Origin: Bdellovibrio sp. ZAP7
Lineage (GTDB): Bacteria; Bdellovibrionota; FAC87; UBA2466
Length of the DNA: 57,273 nucleotides
NCBI GenBank assembly: GCA_945878405.1
Contig: CAMCTJ010000012.1
Span: 1-57,273 of the forward strand
Direction: 5' to 3'
A program made the position numbers and the translations under genes. Of the stretch, positions 43,693 to 52,017 are shown in pieces (position 1 is the first letter of the stretch; every line of letters starts with the position of its first letter). The notes beneath the pieces were generated by a model. It was not told the origin of the DNA. It made no database searches and was given only the letters and a program-made list of their open reading frames with translations.

Positions 43693-44586
43693 ATGGATAG
43701 CCCAATGAAAATCAGTGGATTTACGATTGTGAGAAACGCTGAAATCCTTGATTTTCCATTTAAAGAATCTGTGCGTTCAGCCATACCCCTATGTGATGAG
43801 TTCATCATTAATTGCGGGGATTCCGACGACAACACATACTCACTCTGTGATGAGTTGCAGAAAGAATTTCCAGATAAAATAAAAATCATTCGCAGCGTTT
43901 GGGAGCGAGAAAATCAAACGGGCGGCTTTCAGTTAAAATCACAGTCCGATGCGGCAATGAAACAGTGTCGCGGGAACTGGCTCATCTACATTCAGGCAGA
44001 TGAAGTTTTTCATGAAGAAGATTACCCCAAAATTCGAAACGCCATTCAAAAAGCCAATCCCCTTACCGAAGTAGATGGGATTGTTTTTGATTATCTCCAT
44101 TTTTATGGAAACTATTTTTTTCTAGCTCGAGGACGAAATTGGTATCGAAGAGAGGTTCGAGCTTTGAAAAACGGAAGAGGAATTGAGTCTTTTCGGGATG
44201 CTCAAGGTTTTAGGTTGTCCGGCAAGCGACTCAACGCCATTGCTTCCGAGGCTCGCGTCTTTCACTACGGCTATGTTAGGAATCAGGAAGGGTTGATGAA
44301 AAAGACCCACCAACTGTCCCAATGGTGGGGGGAAGCGCCCGCGACTAATGAAAAAGCCTTTCAAATTTACCGGCTTTTTGGGCTCACTTCCTTTCAGGGA
44401 ACCCACCCCCATACCATGTCGGAAAAGATTAAATATTCTAGTAATTTAATTGATCCAAGCCAGTGCAAGCGCAGATGGAATAAGCGCGAATTAAAAAACG
44501 CCATTACCCTTTTATGGGAAAAAATCTTTCCCTTTCGAATAGGCGAATATCGTAACTACAACCTTATTTCACGCAAATCAGAATAG
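43693..44586 (+). CDS. Family 2 glycosyltransferase
   Basis: 297 residues with a GT-A fold: ISGFTIVRNAEIL at the N-terminus, EFIINCGDSDDNTY and the metal-binding QADEVFHEED (in place of DxD). No membrane segment. An ATG at 43705 (MKISGFT) is an equally good start; neither has a ribosome site, and translation may be coupled to ychF 5 bases upstream. It probably decorates a surface glycan or protein; no other glycan genes are adjacent. Confidence 0.85.
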   Translation: MDSPMKISGFTIVRNAEILDFPFKESVRSAIPLCDEFIINCGDSDDNTYSLCDELQKEFPDKIKIIRSVWERENQTGGFQLKSQSDAAMKQCRGNWLIYIQADEVFHEEDYPKIRNAIQKANPLTEVDGIVFDYLHFYGNYFFLARGRNWYRREVRALKNGRGIESFRDAQGFRLSGKRLNAIASEARVFHYGYVRNQEGLMKKTHQLSQWWGEAPATNEKAFQIYRLFGLTSFQGTHPHTMSEKIKYSSNLIDPSQCKRRWNKRELKNAITLLWEKIFPFRIGEYRNYNLISRKSE

Positions 44587-44652
44587 CCTTTGACTTTTTG
44601 TGACGCTTGGCGCAAAACCGGTCCAGTTGTTAGTTTTTTTGGAGGTACCTAA

Positions 44653-44982
44653 ATGAAAAAGTTAATCGTTAGTTTGGCAGTTCTGGGCTCTGTGGTGAGC
44701 TCAGTTTCTCAAGCTCAATATATTTATCCAGCTCCGCTGGTTCCCGTTTATCCTGCTCCGATCGTTGCTTATCCAGCACCTGTTGCTTATCCAGCTCCGG
44801 TCGTATCAGTGTTTCCAGCACCTGTTGCTTATCCAGCTCCAGTAGTTCCTGTTTACCCTGTCGCACCTGCTTGCGGTTGGGTCACGGTTCCTACTTCTGC
44901 TTGGCAGTGGGTTCAAGGACCTTTCGGTGGTTGGCACCTACGTTGGGTTACAACGTTCCAAAATCAGCTGATTTGCCGCTAA
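44653..44982 (+). CDS. Secreted YPAP-repeat protein
   Basis: 109 residues. The signal peptide is MKKLIVSLAVLGSVVSSVSQA. Residues about 24-74 are repeats of YPAPV (YPAPVAYPAPVVSVFPAP...), followed by a short conserved-looking tail with WVTVPTSAWQWV, Trp-rich, and two cysteines (ACGW, LICR) that could pair. GGAGG precedes the ATG. A terminator follows at 45006-45045. Pro/Ala/Tyr repeats suggest an extended wall-spanning or surface spacer. No family recognised. Confidence 0.75.
   Translation: MKKLIVSLAVLGSVVSSVSQAQYIYPAPLVPVYPAPIVAYPAPVAYPAPVVSVFPAPVAYPAPVVPVYPVAPACGWVTVPTSAWQWVQGPFGGWHLRWVTTFQNQLICR
44772..44840. repeat. In-frame direct repeat in the YPAP coding region
   Basis: A perfect 27-base repeat occurs at 44772-44798 and 44814-44840 (period 42 bases = 14 codons), within looser CCAGCTCC-type repeats over 44728-44850. 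It reflects recent in-frame duplication of the YPAP unit and could vary between strains. Confidence 0.8.
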
Positions 44983-45977
44983 AAATATTGGCTTAAATCG
45001 GAAAAGGAGATGCCGCCCTTAAAGGGTTTGGTGTCTCCTTTTTTTATTCCTTCGAGAGCTTCCTTCACTCTGACATTTCCAGGATCTCTTCTCTGAGCTT
45101 CTACTAAATAATCTAAAGCTTCTTGTCCTCGTCCGTCTTTAAAAAGAGCCCAAGCGGCATAATAGGGACCTCGCCACTCATTAGGGAAATCTTCCGAAGC
45201 CTCTTTAGCTTTTTCTTGAGCATGGGCAGTATTATTGGAACGAAATAATTCGCTCATCAGTTCGGCTTCTAAAAGTTCAGGATCAGAGTTACCCAGCTCT
45301 TTTGCTTTTTGAATCGCCTCATCGAGTTTTCCCCAAATATCACTGTTTCCGGCTGGTGCCTCTTTAGTTGCCTGATAAAGTCGACCCAAAACTTGGGCTT
45401 TTCTCGCTTCATACAAAGAGGGCTCTAATTCCGAGAGTTTTTCGGCTGCTTTCGCGCTCAGTTCGGGATTGATTTCACGGTTAGCAAGCATCTTATCAAT
45501 CAAAATTTTTGGATCATTGATCTGTTCTACTTTGAGATTTCGAGTCAAAAAATCTGAAAGACCTGCTCGGTAATAATAGAGGGCGACTAAACACTGAGCA
45601 GAATTTGCATCAGACCCGCACGTCTTATTGAAATGCTCATGTAAATTCTTTAAAGCAGCAGGAACGGAACTGCAGCGCTCGTTTTTGGAGGCTGATTTGA
45701 TATCTGGAAATTCGGTCTGCCCTCGACTTAAATCAAAACCCCTTAGAGTATTCCAAAACTCCAAACATTCTGGTGTTACGTCTTTTCCCACTGGGGAAAT
45801 AGCATCCCGGGGAGCTCGATAAAGAACAGCCATCTGCTCTCGATTTTCTTGGGTCCGAACCTCGGCGTCCCCGTCATTTTCATTTCTCTGAGCGTCTGAC
45901 GTCTGGGCCAACCCCCACCACAAAACCAGAACAGAAACGAGAACTCCGCCCATAATTAACATATTCTTTTTCGACAC
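44979..45977 (-). CDS. Membrane-anchored TPR protein
   Basis: 332 residues with one N-terminal anchor (NMLIMGGVLVSVLVLWWGLA) and helical pairs typical of TPR repeats, most clear near the end (GPYYAAWALFKDGRGQEALDYLVEAQRRDPGNVRVKEAL). Three cysteines lie in the middle. The GTG start shares its G with the stop of the kinase gene (TAGTG), so it is coupled to it. Its 3' end carries the terminator of the convergent YPAP gene. It may scaffold the kinase at the membrane; inferred from position. Confidence 0.78.
   Translation of the reverse strand: MSKKNMLIMGGVLVSVLVLWWGLAQTSDAQRNENDGDAEVRTQENREQMAVLYRAPRDAISPVGKDVTPECLEFWNTLRGFDLSRGQTEFPDIKSASKNERCSSVPAALKNLHEHFNKTCGSDANSAQCLVALYYYRAGLSDFLTRNLKVEQINDPKILIDKMLANREINPELSAKAAEKLSELEPSLYEARKAQVLGRLYQATKEAPAGNSDIWGKLDEAIQKAKELGNSDPELLEAELMSELFRSNNTAHAQEKAKEASEDFPNEWRGPYYAAWALFKDGRGQEALDYLVEAQRRDPGNVRVKEALEGIKKGDTKPFKGGISFSDLSQYF
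45006..45045 (+). terminator. Intrinsic terminator of the YPAP gene inside a convergent CDS
   Basis: GGAGATGCC pairs with GGTGTCTCC (two G-T wobbles), enclosing a second stem CCCTT/AAGGG, followed by seven Ts on the plus strand. It starts 24 bases after the YPAP stop and lies inside the coding end of the TPR gene. Confidence 0.85.
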
Positions 45978-48682
45978 TAGTTTGCCTTATCTTCTAAAAG
46001 TTCAGTAAATAATACTTGAGCTTCAACTCGACCCCACTCCGAATTTCCAACCATTTTATTCGTAACGAAAAGCCGGTTAAAGTTTGCTACGTAAGCTTTT
46101 CCCATAAAAAGAGCGGGAGCTCTAGGAAGTACTCTTATTTTTCGTTGCTCCAGTTTCTCCCGTAACATTCGGCTCATTTGTTCAGTCACTAACCCAAGAG
46201 AATCAAAGAAATCTAGGTCCTCCTGCTGCAAGCGACGACGCATTTTATTGGTCGCTCCCAAAAGATGATCCACTACAGAAGATTCATAGCTCAGAAAAAG
46301 AACCATGTCGGGAGTTACTTTATCTTCCGAAACAAAGCTAACAACACTCGTAAAACCTCCGTCAAATCCTATGAGATCCGACTGGGAGGATTCTTGAGCC
46401 ATCGTCGCTTTGAGTTCGTATTCCGCCAAGCTCTGCTCGATTACTTGAGGGAGAACCTCAAAATAAGGAGGCGAACTGGAGATAACCTCTTTATTATTTG
46501 CCTCAGTAAATTCTTGAGGAAGTCTAAAGTCTCCAGCTAAATAAAACGAGTAGCCATTAATCTCACATTGAAAACAGTAAGTCGGAATGCCAAGAGCCTT
46601 CATGGGCTCTCCTAAACCATAATAGGTCAAGGGAGCCGAGGGTTGAAGCGTAATACCGACACCTGCACAGGCTTCAGCAAACTGATTCCCCATTAAATTT
46701 CCAAATTCAGTAAGCGATCCTAAAGCTCTTTTGTTGCCGATTTTTTCTTTGGAACCTGTGATGAAAGGATGGATAACTTCCTTTAAAGTAGACTCAGGCA
46801 AATAAATTCCCGCAAAACCTCTTCGGTCTCCGTTGAATTGAATTAACGCTCCATAAGGCATGCCGATGCCTTTTGTAAAATCGACTTCTGGCCGAACACT
46901 AAAAGAGCCATTTTTTGCGAGCGGAAGCAAAAAGTTTTCGACGGCATTTAAATGATACTTACCGATAAAGAGATGGGTTTTATCATCATTACGAGTTGAC
47001 CCCCAAATAAGTTGAAGCATTCTAGACTCGGACCGCCTCAATTTGTTGAGTGAAAATGATCCCTGGGTTCTTGATGCTGTATAAAAGCTTTTGAGTTGAA
47101 ATGCAGCTTCTTGAAGAGTTTGAATCGTATATTCACTCAGAACTATTTTTTCTTCTGAAAGCAGCTTCAAGACTTCTTCAAGGGGATACAAATAACTGAC
47201 AACGCGATTCCACCCCAAAAACCCGCAAATTCCCTTCATGAGGTGAGCAATCCGATAGGCTTCGTAAGCAGACTGGAGGGTCTCTTCTGACCCCAAGGCT
47301 TGGAGGGCCCGAATAAATCGCTCCTGATAATCGGTCAACTCATCTAGGAGCTGTGTCTTTTCCTCTTCTTCTTTTCTCAGAAGTGCGTTCTCGGCAGGCG
47401 CTGAAACGGGCGAAAAATCTTCATTCACAGGAATCAAAAGCTCAAAGGAAGTACCACGAGTAGAAGTAGAGACCAATCGGACGGTTCCGCCAACCGAGTC
47501 TAATGACTTTTTAACGACATCCAGTCCGAGCCCCCTGCCTGAGACAAAATTGGTTTGTTTTCGAGTGGTAAATCCCGGCTGAAAAATAAGTTGGGCCAAT
47601 TCTTCATTTGGTTTTGAGTTGGCTTCTTCAATATTAAAAATGCCCTTAGCAACCGCTCTCTCACGTATCGCACCAAAATCTAATCCCGTACCATCATCCG
47701 AAAAAATAATTCTTAAAATGCCTTGGTTGAAGCTTGCAAGGATTCCAATCCGCCCTGCTGACTTTTTTCCATTTTGTTCTCTACGCAGTGGATCTTCGAT
47801 ACCATGGTCAACTGCATTTCTAATGAGATGCAAGACGGGTTCATAAATGAAATTCAAAAGTGTTTTATGAAGATGAAGCCAAGTACCGGTGAGTTCTAAG
47901 TTTACTTGTTTTCCTTGGTTTTTTGCTAGGTCATTAACCAGTTTTTGAGCCGGCGGAAAAATCGTGTCTAAAGAATCCGTTCGCAATTGGTACAACGAAC
48001 GCTTCATTTTTTTGATTTGGCTTCTCAGCTGACTTCGAACTTCTGGCCCCTGAAGAAGGCGTCTCTCAAGCTGCTCCAGGCTCTGTACCTGTTCGACAAA
48101 AGAATCGATTTGTCCTGAAAAGACTCGGATCTTTTTTGTTTGATCAATTTTGCTTCTCTCTAGGATCTCGCTCTTAAGCTCTTTCGAGGTCGGCTGAAGA
48201 GATACAAACACATTTAATAAGCCGTAGGGAGTCTCCACAGGACAGCGAAACAACCCTGGGCCCCCAGGCACCACCTGATAGTTTTCTCGAAAACCCGTTC
48301 CTTTTCTAAGATCACATCGAAAGGACTCTTCAGAAAATTGCTTTTCAAAATTTTGAACCAAAGTTTCGTGAAGACTCAGCAACCCATTTCTTAAAATGAA
48401 AAGACTTTCATTCTGAGCGCTCCCCGACTGAGTAATTCCCCGAAGAGTTGAGCCATCACAGCCCATTCCAATTCGGCCTTCAAGATCCCCTCGCACCAAT
48501 GCCTCTATCCAAAATTCCTGAGCCACAGGTTCAGACACTTGCTCTAAGGTTCCAAAAACAATTTCCGACTTGAGGATGGGGCAAAGTGATTCAACGAGTG
48601 CTTTTGTAAGAAGATTTTGAAAGGGAAATCTTTCCGAAGTAAATTCGAGAAACTCTATTTGTTTTAGCGCCAGATCACCCAT
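45977..48682 (-). CDS. Unusual CheA-like kinase with CheX-like domains
   Basis: 901 residues. Residues 1-165 resemble a CheX/CheC-like domain. Residues about 190-260 look like a dimerisation helix pair, then a CheA-type HATPase: N-box HLIRNAVDHG at 285-294, DDGTG at 330-334 and GRGLGL at 382-387. An Hpt motif AHLMKG with His480 comes after the kinase domain rather than at the N-terminus. No CheW domain follows; instead two further CheX-like stretches occur (about 575-730 and 740-895). It overlaps the CheY-like gene by 8 bases and the TPR gene by one base. I infer a signalling kinase not tied to normal chemoreceptors. Confidence 0.85.
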   Translation of the reverse strand: MGDLALKQIEFLEFTSERFPFQNLLTKALVESLCPILKSEIVFGTLEQVSEPVAQEFWIEALVRGDLEGRIGMGCDGSTLRGITQSGSAQNESLFILRNGLLSLHETLVQNFEKQFSEESFRCDLRKGTGFRENYQVVPGGPGLFRCPVETPYGLLNVFVSLQPTSKELKSEILERSKIDQTKKIRVFSGQIDSFVEQVQSLEQLERRLLQGPEVRSQLRSQIKKMKRSLYQLRTDSLDTIFPPAQKLVNDLAKNQGKQVNLELTGTWLHLHKTLLNFIYEPVLHLIRNAVDHGIEDPLRREQNGKKSAGRIGILASFNQGILRIIFSDDGTGLDFGAIRERAVAKGIFNIEEANSKPNEELAQLIFQPGFTTRKQTNFVSGRGLGLDVVKKSLDSVGGTVRLVSTSTRGTSFELLIPVNEDFSPVSAPAENALLRKEEEEKTQLLDELTDYQERFIRALQALGSEETLQSAYEAYRIAHLMKGICGFLGWNRVVSYLYPLEEVLKLLSEEKIVLSEYTIQTLQEAAFQLKSFYTASRTQGSFSLNKLRRSESRMLQLIWGSTRNDDKTHLFIGKYHLNAVENFLLPLAKNGSFSVRPEVDFTKGIGMPYGALIQFNGDRRGFAGIYLPESTLKEVIHPFITGSKEKIGNKRALGSLTEFGNLMGNQFAEACAGVGITLQPSAPLTYYGLGEPMKALGIPTYCFQCEINGYSFYLAGDFRLPQEFTEANNKEVISSSPPYFEVLPQVIEQSLAEYELKATMAQESSQSDLIGFDGGFTSVVSFVSEDKVTPDMVLFLSYESSVVDHLLGATNKMRRRLQQEDLDFFDSLGLVTEQMSRMLREKLEQRKIRVLPRAPALFMGKAYVANFNRLFVTNKMVGNSEWGRVEAQVLFTELLEDKAN

Positions 48683-49061
48683 ATTTGACTTCCTTCGTTG
48701 GGGATTTGAGCAGCTCTAAAGCCATTTTTAGCTTATCCAAGGTGATCGGTTTGACCACAAATGAGCGCACACCTAACTCTTCGGCTTTCAGTCTAATTTT
48801 TTGAGATAAACTCGATGTGATCACGATCACTTTTGCATCAGGATCGTATTTAAAAATCTCCTGAGCAGCGTCGATGCCATTGAGCTCTGGCATCACAATA
48901 TCCAAAGTTACCAAATGGGGCCGAGTGCGAACATATTTATCAATGGCTTCTAGCCCGTTCTGAGCTTCTCCTATGACTTGGTAGCCGCATTCCTCTAGCA
49001 GAGAACGCAGCTGTTCCCGAATCGCGACGGAATCATCGACAATCAAAACGGTGTAACGCAT
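48675..49061 (-). CDS. CheY-like single-domain response regulator
   Basis: 128 residues from the ATG at 49061: acidic pair in LIVDDSVAIREQL, phosphoacceptor Asp in LVTLDIVMPELNG, Thr/Ser in VIVITSSLS and Lys in FVVKPITLDK. No output domain. It lies directly upstream of the CheA-like kinase and overlaps it by 8 bases, so it is probably that kinase's phosphoacceptor. Confidence 0.92.
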   Translation of the reverse strand: MRYTVLIVDDSVAIREQLRSLLEECGYQVIGEAQNGLEAIDKYVRTRPHLVTLDIVMPELNGIDAAQEIFKYDPDAKVIVITSSLSQKIRLKAEELGVRSFVVKPITLDKLKMALELLKSPTKEVKYG

Positions 49062-49125
49062 CGCATATTTCTCGGTTAAAGCAGGGCCAGACTTAAACAA
49101 CAAATTATGAGATTTCTTTCACAAT

Positions 49126-49887
49126 TTAAGGTTTTAACTGTAGTACGACGGGGCAGTGATCAGACCCCGAAACTTCGGGTTGATGAGCCACAGCTTTCAA
49201 GCGCTTAGCAAAATCTTGATGGGTCACCCAGTAATCTAAGCGCCAACCGATGTTTCTTTCCCGGATGGTGCGACGGTAGCTCCACCACGTATATTGTTCT
49301 GGAGACGAATTAAAAAGACGGAACCCATCCACATAGCCAGAACTCAAAAGCTTATCCATCCATGCCCGCTCTTGAGGCAAAAAACCTGCATTGTCTTTAT
49401 TATCTTTTGGGTTTTTCAGATCGATTTCTTTATGGGCGATATTAAAATCTCCGCAGAGAAGAATCGGCTTTTTAAGAGAGAGCTGATTTAAGTAAAACAG
49501 CATTTCATCACAGAACTTTAGTTTATAACCCAAGCGCGCATGATCTCTCTGGCTATTGGGAAAATAAGCATTAATCAGAAAAAAGTCGGGGTACTCAAGA
49601 GTCAGAACCCTTCCCTCTCTATCGAACTCAGGCTTGTTTAATCCCCCCACAACTTTCAGCGGCTCTTTTTTTGAATAAATAGCTAACCCGCTATAGCCGG
49701 CTTTTTCCGCCGGATGAAAAAAACTGTGGTACCGCTTGGGATTGATTAACGAAGCATCCAGCTGCTCGGGACGGGCCTTGATTTCTTGTAAACAAACAAT
49801 GTCCGGACTGAGGTCATCAAACCAATTTAAAAAGCCTTTTTCGGCAACTGACCGGAGCCCATTTACATTCCAAGTAGCTAGTTTCAT
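49126..49887 (-). CDS. xthA: Exodeoxyribonuclease III
   Basis: 253 residues: MKLATWNVNGLRS, the metal Glu in CLQEIKA, LLCGDFNIAH, WRLDYWVT and the final GSDHCPVVLQL. This is the ExoIII/AP endonuclease family, acting in base excision repair. The ATG at 49887 is right for the family; an in-frame extension to 50037 runs through the tRNA-Arg gene on the other strand and is rejected. Confidence 0.94.
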   Translation of the reverse strand: MKLATWNVNGLRSVAEKGFLNWFDDLSPDIVCLQEIKARPEQLDASLINPKRYHSFFHPAEKAGYSGLAIYSKKEPLKVVGGLNKPEFDREGRVLTLEYPDFFLINAYFPNSQRDHARLGYKLKFCDEMLFYLNQLSLKKPILLCGDFNIAHKEIDLKNPKDNKDNAGFLPQERAWMDKLLSSGYVDGFRLFNSSPEQYTWWSYRRTIRERNIGWRLDYWVTHQDFAKRLKAVAHQPEVSGSDHCPVVLQLKP

Positions 49888-49891
49888 ACGG

Positions 49892-49920
49892 TAGACGATA
49901 GAAAAACCCTGTGCTAGAAG
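49892..49920 (+). promoter_or_regulatory. Candidate promoter of tRNA-Arg
   Basis: TAGACG and TAGAAG are 17 bases apart, with an extended -10 (TGC). The predicted start is about 8 bases before the mature tRNA. Confidence 0.45.
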
Positions 49921-49934
49921 TAAAGCTTTTCCAG

Positions 49935-50008
49935 GGGTCCGTAGCTCAGTCGGATAGAGCACCAGATTTCTAATCTGGGGGTCGTAGGTTCGATCCCTAC
50001 CGGACCCA
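49935..50008 (+). tRNA. tRNA-Arg (anticodon TCT)
   Basis: 74 bases forming a full cloverleaf: acceptor arms GGGTCCG/CGGACCC, anticodon stem CCAGA/TCTGG with loop TTTCTAA, T-arm with GGTTCGATCC. Discriminator A; no encoded CCA. It reads AGA (and AGG by wobble). It lies between xthA and the ABC exporter genes. Confidence 0.97.
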
Positions 50009-50055
50009 CTTTCTCCTAACACATCCGCTAAATTCAACCGAAACGACTGAATAAT

Positions 50056-50775
50056 ATGGGATTTTCAATCGAACTTCAGAATTTGGGTTATTCGGTTTCA
50101 CCAAATCGATTCCTGCTGGATGGCATTTCTTTGACCGTTCCCACCGGGGCCTTCGTGGCTCTCCTAGGGGAAAATGGCGCTGGTAAGACTACCCTGATGG
50201 ATCTGCTGGTCGGTTTTAAAAAGCCAACTCACGGGAAGCTACTCGTAAATGATAAAGAACCGGCCCAAGATCCTTGGGAACAAAGAAAAACCATCTCCTA
50301 TCTTTCGGAAAAAATGGGGCTCCCTGGCGATTGGTCGGTAGCCGAGTTTCTTAAATTCAATCGATATTTTTATCCCGGTTATTCTTCTGAATTGGAATCC
50401 CAATTATTAGGGCTATTTAAAGTAAATCCCGCACAACGGATTTTTAATTTGTCTGCAGGAGAAATTAGGCGGGTTCAAGTGGTCAGCTCGCTGTCGATTA
50501 ATCCAGAATTAGTTTTAGCAGACGAAATTACTGCCGTCTTAGATATCATTGGAAGACAAAAGTTCCTGAGTTTTCTTTCTGAATTAAATCGAACGAGACA
50601 AACGACGGTAATCCTAGCAACGAATATTTTGGAAGATTTAATCAACCATATTTCTCATGTGGCACTCATTTCTCGAGGACGTTTGTCTCTTTTTAAAGAA
50701 AAGAAACAGTTTTTGGGAGGAGAAGAACCCAGTCAATTTTCCAAAATAGTTGCGAAACATCTGGATACCCTATGA
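50056..50775 (+). CDS. ABC exporter ATP-binding protein
   Basis: 239 residues: Walker A GENGAGKTT, signature LSAGEIRR (instead of LSGGQ), Walker B LVLADE. The switch (H-loop) position reads ILATNILED, where most have STH, so the histidine is replaced by Asn. This fits a small two-gene ABC-2-type exporter with the next gene, which overlaps by ATGA. No promoter is visible between it and tRNA-Arg, so it may be read from there. The substrate is unknown. Confidence 0.88.
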   Translation: MGFSIELQNLGYSVSPNRFLLDGISLTVPTGAFVALLGENGAGKTTLMDLLVGFKKPTHGKLLVNDKEPAQDPWEQRKTISYLSEKMGLPGDWSVAEFLKFNRYFYPGYSSELESQLLGLFKVNPAQRIFNLSAGEIRRVQVVSSLSINPELVLADEITAVLDIIGRQKFLSFLSELNRTRQTTVILATNILEDLINHISHVALISRGRLSLFKEKKQFLGGEEPSQFSKIVAKHLDTL

Positions 50776-51476
50776 TTAGTCACTTTCTTAAACGCGATCT
50801 GAAAGATTCAATGGTTTTCTGGATAATTTTAGGCCTGGTATCAGTTGCGATCTTGGGGGGGTACTGGTGGTCTCACTCTGATTCTTTAATCATGTGTCTG
50901 GGTTGGCTTTACTTTATATTTTCTCAGTTTGTTACCTTAAATATCACGGGCACACTTGTGCGAACGGACCACATGATATCCCGTCAATATTTTTTATCGC
51001 TTCCCCTAGCAAGAAATAACTTTTTCTTTATTACCCTTATTCGATTATCTATCTTTTATCTTCCTCTCTGGCTCTACTTAATTGTCGTGGTTTCATTATA
51101 TTCAATCCCAAGAAAACTTTACGTCCTTCCCAACTTCTACCTTTCTTTTGTGGTTTTTCTTTTTGCAATATCACTTACTTTGATTTGGTGGATTTCTCAC
51201 GGCCTTCTCTATTCGCTCCTTCTCGAAAGAAGTCTGCGTTTTTCGAGCAGCGTTAAAAGACTTCTCATGGCTCTGGTTCCCATGTTTTTGTTCCTTACCG
51301 AAGCATGCGTTTTCTTCTTTTGTTTCTTTTGGGCCTTGAAGCTGCTTCTAGGATTTGGGGCACTCCCCTACCCCTCACTTGAGTTTCCCGTGATTCTGAT
51401 TTGTTTGGGCGTCCCGGTATCAATCACAGCGATTACGCTCCGGCTTTCAAAAACCCGCTGGACTTCAGTAGCCTAA
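50772..51476 (+). CDS. ABC-2-type permease
   Basis: 234 residues with about six membrane helices and few charges. It starts in the ATGA overlap with the ATPase gene and ends facing the PTPS gene. The layout (helices in an N-terminal pair, then SRQYFLSLPLARNNFFFIT cytoplasmic loop) fits small ABC-2 exporters. The substrate is unknown. Confidence 0.82.
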   Translation: MISHFLKRDLKDSMVFWIILGLVSVAILGGYWWSHSDSLIMCLGWLYFIFSQFVTLNITGTLVRTDHMISRQYFLSLPLARNNFFFITLIRLSIFYLPLWLYLIVVVSLYSIPRKLYVLPNFYLSFVVFLFAISLTLIWWISHGLLYSLLLERSLRFSSSVKRLLMALVPMFLFLTEACVFFFCFFWALKLLLGFGALPYPSLEFPVILICLGVPVSITAITLRLSKTRWTSVA

Positions 51477-51477
51477 A

Positions 51478-51969
51478 CTAAATCGCAGACATTTCGGCAC
51501 TGGCTCCCTGGCCGGGGCTTTCTTCGACACGAATACGAATCATCGAAACCAGCTTCTTGAGATCTTTCCCGCCAAACTCCTTCACAAACAGCGAAAGAAG
51601 ATATTCAGCTAAGGTTTCACTCGAAATATTTTCTAGGGGCAAAAGCTCTACTTCATCCATTGGAAGAACGTAGCGTTTCTTACAGGAGGTAAATTCAATT
51701 TCCTTTTTAGAACGAGAGACCTCTTTAAAAAAGGGGTTTTGTTCCGCAATTAAGACTTTTTCATCCCAGCTATTGGTGAGTTTCTTTAAAATCTCTTTAA
51801 ATCTGCTAAAAGAAACCATCTTTTTAAAGGAGCTATCTTTTAGCTCAAGTGTCAGTTCCACCTGATAATTGTGTCCATGGAGCGCTTCCTTTGTCCCATC
51901 GGGAAAAACGGTCATGTGCGCTGCTGAGAACTTAATATTTTCTTTGCGAATATGAATTTGGGTTTTCAT
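51478..51969 (-). CDS. 6-pyruvoyl-tetrahydropterin synthase family, predicted PTPS-III type
   Basis: 163 residues. Zinc ligands are in FSAAHMTV and HGHNYQVEL. The catalytic Cys found before HGH in QueD (CxxxHGH) is absent; instead the sequence reads EALHGH, i.e. ExxHGH, the motif reported for PTPS-III enzymes that can replace dihydroneopterin aldolase (FolB) in folate synthesis. QueD-like 6-carboxytetrahydropterin synthesis is therefore less likely. SSETLAEYLL and RVEESPGQGASA complete the family pattern. It is divergent from the SDR gene. Confidence 0.85.
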   Translation of the reverse strand: MKTQIHIRKENIKFSAAHMTVFPDGTKEALHGHNYQVELTLELKDSSFKKMVSFSRFKEILKKLTNSWDEKVLIAEQNPFFKEVSRSKKEIEFTSCKKRYVLPMDEVELLPLENISSETLAEYLLSLFVKEFGGKDLKKLVSMIRIRVEESPGQGASAEMSAI

Positions 51970-52017
51970 GGCAAAGAAGCTATTCTAGGACACTCAAAAA
52001 GTCATGCGGAGGAAACA

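Noticed and set aside
49888-50037. In-frame N-terminal extension of exonuclease III by 50 residues
   Set aside because: It runs through the tRNA-Arg gene on the opposite strand, and the family N-terminus (MKLATWNVNG) starts at 49887.
51478-51969. Annotation as queD
   Set aside because: The catalytic Cys before HGH is replaced and the ExxHGH motif points to PTPS-III.
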